DNA of 7,811 nucleotides from NCBI GenBank assembly GCA_019323135.1, contig JAHWHT010000049.1, positions 1 through 7,811 on the forward strand, written 5' to 3'. The notes beneath the pieces were generated by a model that ran no database searches, had not been told where the DNA came from, and saw only the letters and a list, made by a program, of their open reading frames with translations. Below are positions 6,056-7,811 of this stretch, in pieces. Source of the DNA: Candidatus Woesearchaeota archaeon (GTDB lineage Archaea; Nanobdellota; Nanobdellia; Woesearchaeales; ARS49). Each line of letters opens with the position of its first letter. The first letter of the stretch is position 1. The position numbers and the translations under genes are program-made.

Positions 6056-7335
6056 AAAAAGCACAGATAACCGTTTTTATAATCATTGGCATCATGTTAC
6101 TTTTAGGTACTGCTTTATTGATTTATGTTGTTTCACTAAAGCCTGCGCAAAAAAGTGAGACAGATGTTGCTTCTCAGTCTTTGCGGAAGTCTGCTGTTCA
6201 GCCTGTTAAAGAGTATGTTCTGTCTTGTCTCGATGTTGTCTCTAGCGATGCATTAGAGCTTGTGGGCAAGCAAGGCGGAAGATTGTTTGTTAGTCAAGGC
6301 GGTATAACTCCAGACCCAACAGACTCTGAGCTAGGGGTTCGGTTTTTAGAGTATGATTATGTTTTGCTGCCTTACTCAATTGTTCCTCCTGAAGGAACTG
6401 CAGGTATTTTCTTTTCATCTATTCCTAAATACCCTTGGATTAGTTTTCCTTATTTAGATGATAAAACTTCAGATATTGGTTTTTTTGGATTAGTGCAGTA
6501 TCCTGCACTGTATAGAGAAATTGATGGAGAGCTTGTAGCAAACTCTATTCAAGAACAGCTTGAGACATATATCTCAAACAATATTGGAAAGTGTACAATC
6601 TGGAGTAATAAGTTTGCAGGATTTAACATAACCACCGGCACACCAAACACCACAATGGTTATTGCCGAGAACAGAACACATCTTAAGCACGAAGAATACA
6701 TTTCTTTTGTATTGAATTGGCCTATCACAATTAAAGAAATCAGTTCTGATGCAGAGACTACGATTAATGAATTTTCTGTTAATCACCCTATTGCTTTTGG
6801 GAGGATTTATTACACTGTCAAGGACATTCTTGAACAAGATGTCTCTAACGTAAGTTACGAACCTGGGACAACTGATTCTTACTTTATCACAATAAACAAT
6901 GATGTTTTCAATAAGGATGATGTTATTGTTTATCAAGATGGCAAGTATAAGCTTAAGGCCAAGCCATATGAATTCAGGATTGCAAGAAAGAATCGTGCTC
7001 CAGGAATTTACTGGATTGACCAAGATGAAATAGACAAATCTGCTTATTGCGTGAATATTGTCAAGTTTGTTTTGCAGGATAAAAAACTTAAAGCCTCTCC
7101 AGATTTAGAAGATGATGATATTTTTCCAGTTAATGTTACTGCTGTTGATCCAGATAATGATGTTGTAACATTTAAGCTTAAGCCGCAGAATCCTAAAGTT
7201 GATGAATATGCTGTTGCACTTTATGCAGATAATCCTGAAAAAGGCGGATTGTTGTTTGATGTTATTGCGTCTGACGGCGAATTAGATGATTATCAAAAGA
7301 TTCGTATTATTCCAAAAGGGTGTGAGCAAAAATGA
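6052..7335 (+). CDS. Surface protein with class III (type IV pilin-like) leader and C-terminal Ig/cadherin-like segment
   Basis: The 427-residue product starts MKKAQITVFIIIGIMLLLG. A basic residue and alanine before glutamine, then a hydrophobic stretch to about 28, fit the archaeal class III signal peptide cut by a prepilin peptidase (PibD/EppA), with cleavage expected between A4 and Q5. In classical members the residue five places after cleavage is glutamate; here it is phenylalanine, so it could instead be a plain N-terminal anchor. Residues 40-345 match no family I can name; PVKEYVLSCLDVVSSDALELVG (51-72) resembles a helical segment common after such leaders in DPANN proteins, as I recall. 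Residues about 350-421, with VTAVDPDNDVVTFKL and LLFDVIASDGELDDYQKIRI, look like an Ig/cadherin-like sandwich with a calcium-type DPDND motif. It has four cysteines. It overlaps both neighbours by ATGA; no good Shine-Dalgarno sequence is seen at 6052, so translational coupling is likely. Confidence 0.8.
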   Translation: MKKAQITVFIIIGIMLLLGTALLIYVVSLKPAQKSETDVASQSLRKSAVQPVKEYVLSCLDVVSSDALELVGKQGGRLFVSQGGITPDPTDSELGVRFLEYDYVLLPYSIVPPEGTAGIFFSSIPKYPWISFPYLDDKTSDIGFFGLVQYPALYREIDGELVANSIQEQLETYISNNIGKCTIWSNKFAGFNITTGTPNTTMVIAENRTHLKHEEYISFVLNWPITIKEISSDAETTINEFSVNHPIAFGRIYYTVKDILEQDVSNVSYEPGTTDSYFITINNDVFNKDDVIVYQDGKYKLKAKPYEFRIARKNRAPGIYWIDQDEIDKSAYCVNIVKFVLQDKKLKASPDLEDDDIFPVNVTAVDPDNDVVTFKLKPQNPKVDEYAVALYADNPEKGGLLFDVIASDGELDDYQKIRIIPKGCEQK

Positions 7336-7811
7336 ATAAGAAATTATTGCTAATCAGTATTCCTTTGTTTTTGATAGCAATAGCTGCAGTTGTTTTTGCT
7401 CAGCAGAATCTCGGATGCTGCTGTGATCCGGTCATCAAGACTGGTTCTATAATGCCTCAGACCTCCTGTATCTCTCCTTTTACTTTTGTTCCATTTCCTG
7501 CATCTGGTTTTTCTGGCTGTAATGCTTTGTGTAATGCTACTGGTTTGCCTCCTTCAACAGGCACGATTCCATCTGCTGCAGGGTGTGGAGCGCCAGGGTA
7601 TACTCCTGCAGTCTCTAATCTTGCAGTTAATCCTGTTAAAGGGGAAAAAGAGGTAGCTCTTTCATTTAATGTTCCTTGTCCTGCAGATAATGTTAAGATA
7701 TCTCGCTGTAAAGGAAGTGCATGCACTAATTTTACTTTGCTTGCAACTCTTGGCCAGGTTAACAAGTATGTTGATTCTTCAGATGATCTTTTATGGGATA
7801 CTGATTATACC
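7332..7811 (+). CDS. Secreted protein with CCC motif and fibronectin-III-like domain, N-terminal part (3' end outside window)
   Basis: The frame is open from the ATG at 7332 to the window end (160 codons). It starts with a Sec signal peptide, MNKK, a hydrophobic core to about 22 and likely cleavage after VFA (residue 23) before QQ. The mature protein begins with a triple cysteine, GCCCDP at 28-33, then a proline/serine-rich cysteine segment to about 90 (cysteines at 46, 63, 67, 85). From about 93 there is a fibronectin type III-like domain: VSNLAVNPVKGEKEVALSFNV, with a later VDSSDDLLWDTDYT typical of the strand before the conserved tyrosine. The ATG overlaps the TGA of the previous gene (ATGA); GGGTG at 7318-7322 could be its Shine-Dalgarno sequence. 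Full length, further FN3 repeats and any C-terminal anchor cannot be seen. Secretion is well supported, function is not known. Confidence 0.75.
   Translation, partial: MNKKLLLISIPLFLIAIAAVVFAQQNLGCCCDPVIKTGSIMPQTSCISPFTFVPFPASGFSGCNALCNATGLPPSTGTIPSAAGCGAPGYTPAVSNLAVNPVKGEKEVALSFNVPCPADNVKISRCKGSACTNFTLLATLGQVNKYVDSSDDLLWDTDYT

Noticed and set aside
6574..7023. 149-codon open frame on the minus strand
   Set aside because: It lies entirely antisense to the pilin-like protein gene, has no family resemblance, and shows no promoter or Shine-Dalgarno sequence; it is a by-product of codon use on the other strand.
7457..7765. 102-codon open frame on the minus strand
   Set aside because: It is antisense to the signal-peptide/FN3 protein, whose leader, ATGA overlap and domain features make the + strand reading convincing.
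1..7811. CRISPR array, tRNA, rRNA, insertion sequence or phage genes
   Set aside because: No regularly spaced direct repeats, no tRNA-like arms with the TTC-containing T-loop, and no transposase or terminal inverted repeats were seen on either strand.

Overview
The window reads as a compact, AT-rich chromosome fragment of an archaeon, most likely a DPANN lineage of the Woesearchaeales/Nanoarchaeota type. The archaeal signals are an RNase P protein p30 gene, an archaeal/eukaryotic-style NcsA/TtuA tRNA thiolase tail, TATA boxes (TTTAAATA, TTTATATA) about 26 nt before the expected transcription starts, and secreted proteins of a style I associate with these small-genome archaea: cysteine-rich proteins with LamG and fibronectin-III-like domains, and a pilin-like leader of the form KKA/QITVFIIIG. 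The assignment to a phylum is inference; the domain Archaea is well supported.

Left part (1-1590), RNA housekeeping: the 3' end of a tRNA 2-thiolation enzyme (+), an RsuA/RluB-family rRNA pseudouridine synthase (-), and RNase P component p30 (+). All three act on tRNA or rRNA. The pseudouridine synthase and p30 genes are divergent and seem to share one palindromic TATA box, with each start codon about 26-27 nt from its centre, so both mRNAs are probably leaderless. The thiolase and pseudouridine synthase genes overlap tail to tail by 27 nt.

Middle (1576-2219): a membrane-anchored protein with ten cysteines in its outer domain (-), whose end overlaps the p30 gene by 15 nt, followed by a divergent promoter region with one TATA box for each direction.

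Right part (2220-7811), a tightly packed + strand operon of four genes for exported proteins: an 888-residue LamG-containing secreted protein, a 384-residue secreted protein, a 427-residue protein with a type IV pilin-like leader and a C-terminal Ig/cadherin-like segment, and the start of a secreted protein with a fibronectin-III-like domain that runs off the window. The first junction is 14 nt with a strong Shine-Dalgarno sequence; the next two are ATGA stop/start overlaps. The four products look like parts of one cell-surface assembly, perhaps for adhesion to a host cell or surface. That role is inferred from domain types and gene order only. This operon is the best candidate for an undescribed system here.

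No rRNA, tRNA, CRISPR array, insertion sequence or phage gene was seen. There is no gene-free stretch longer than 120 bases.
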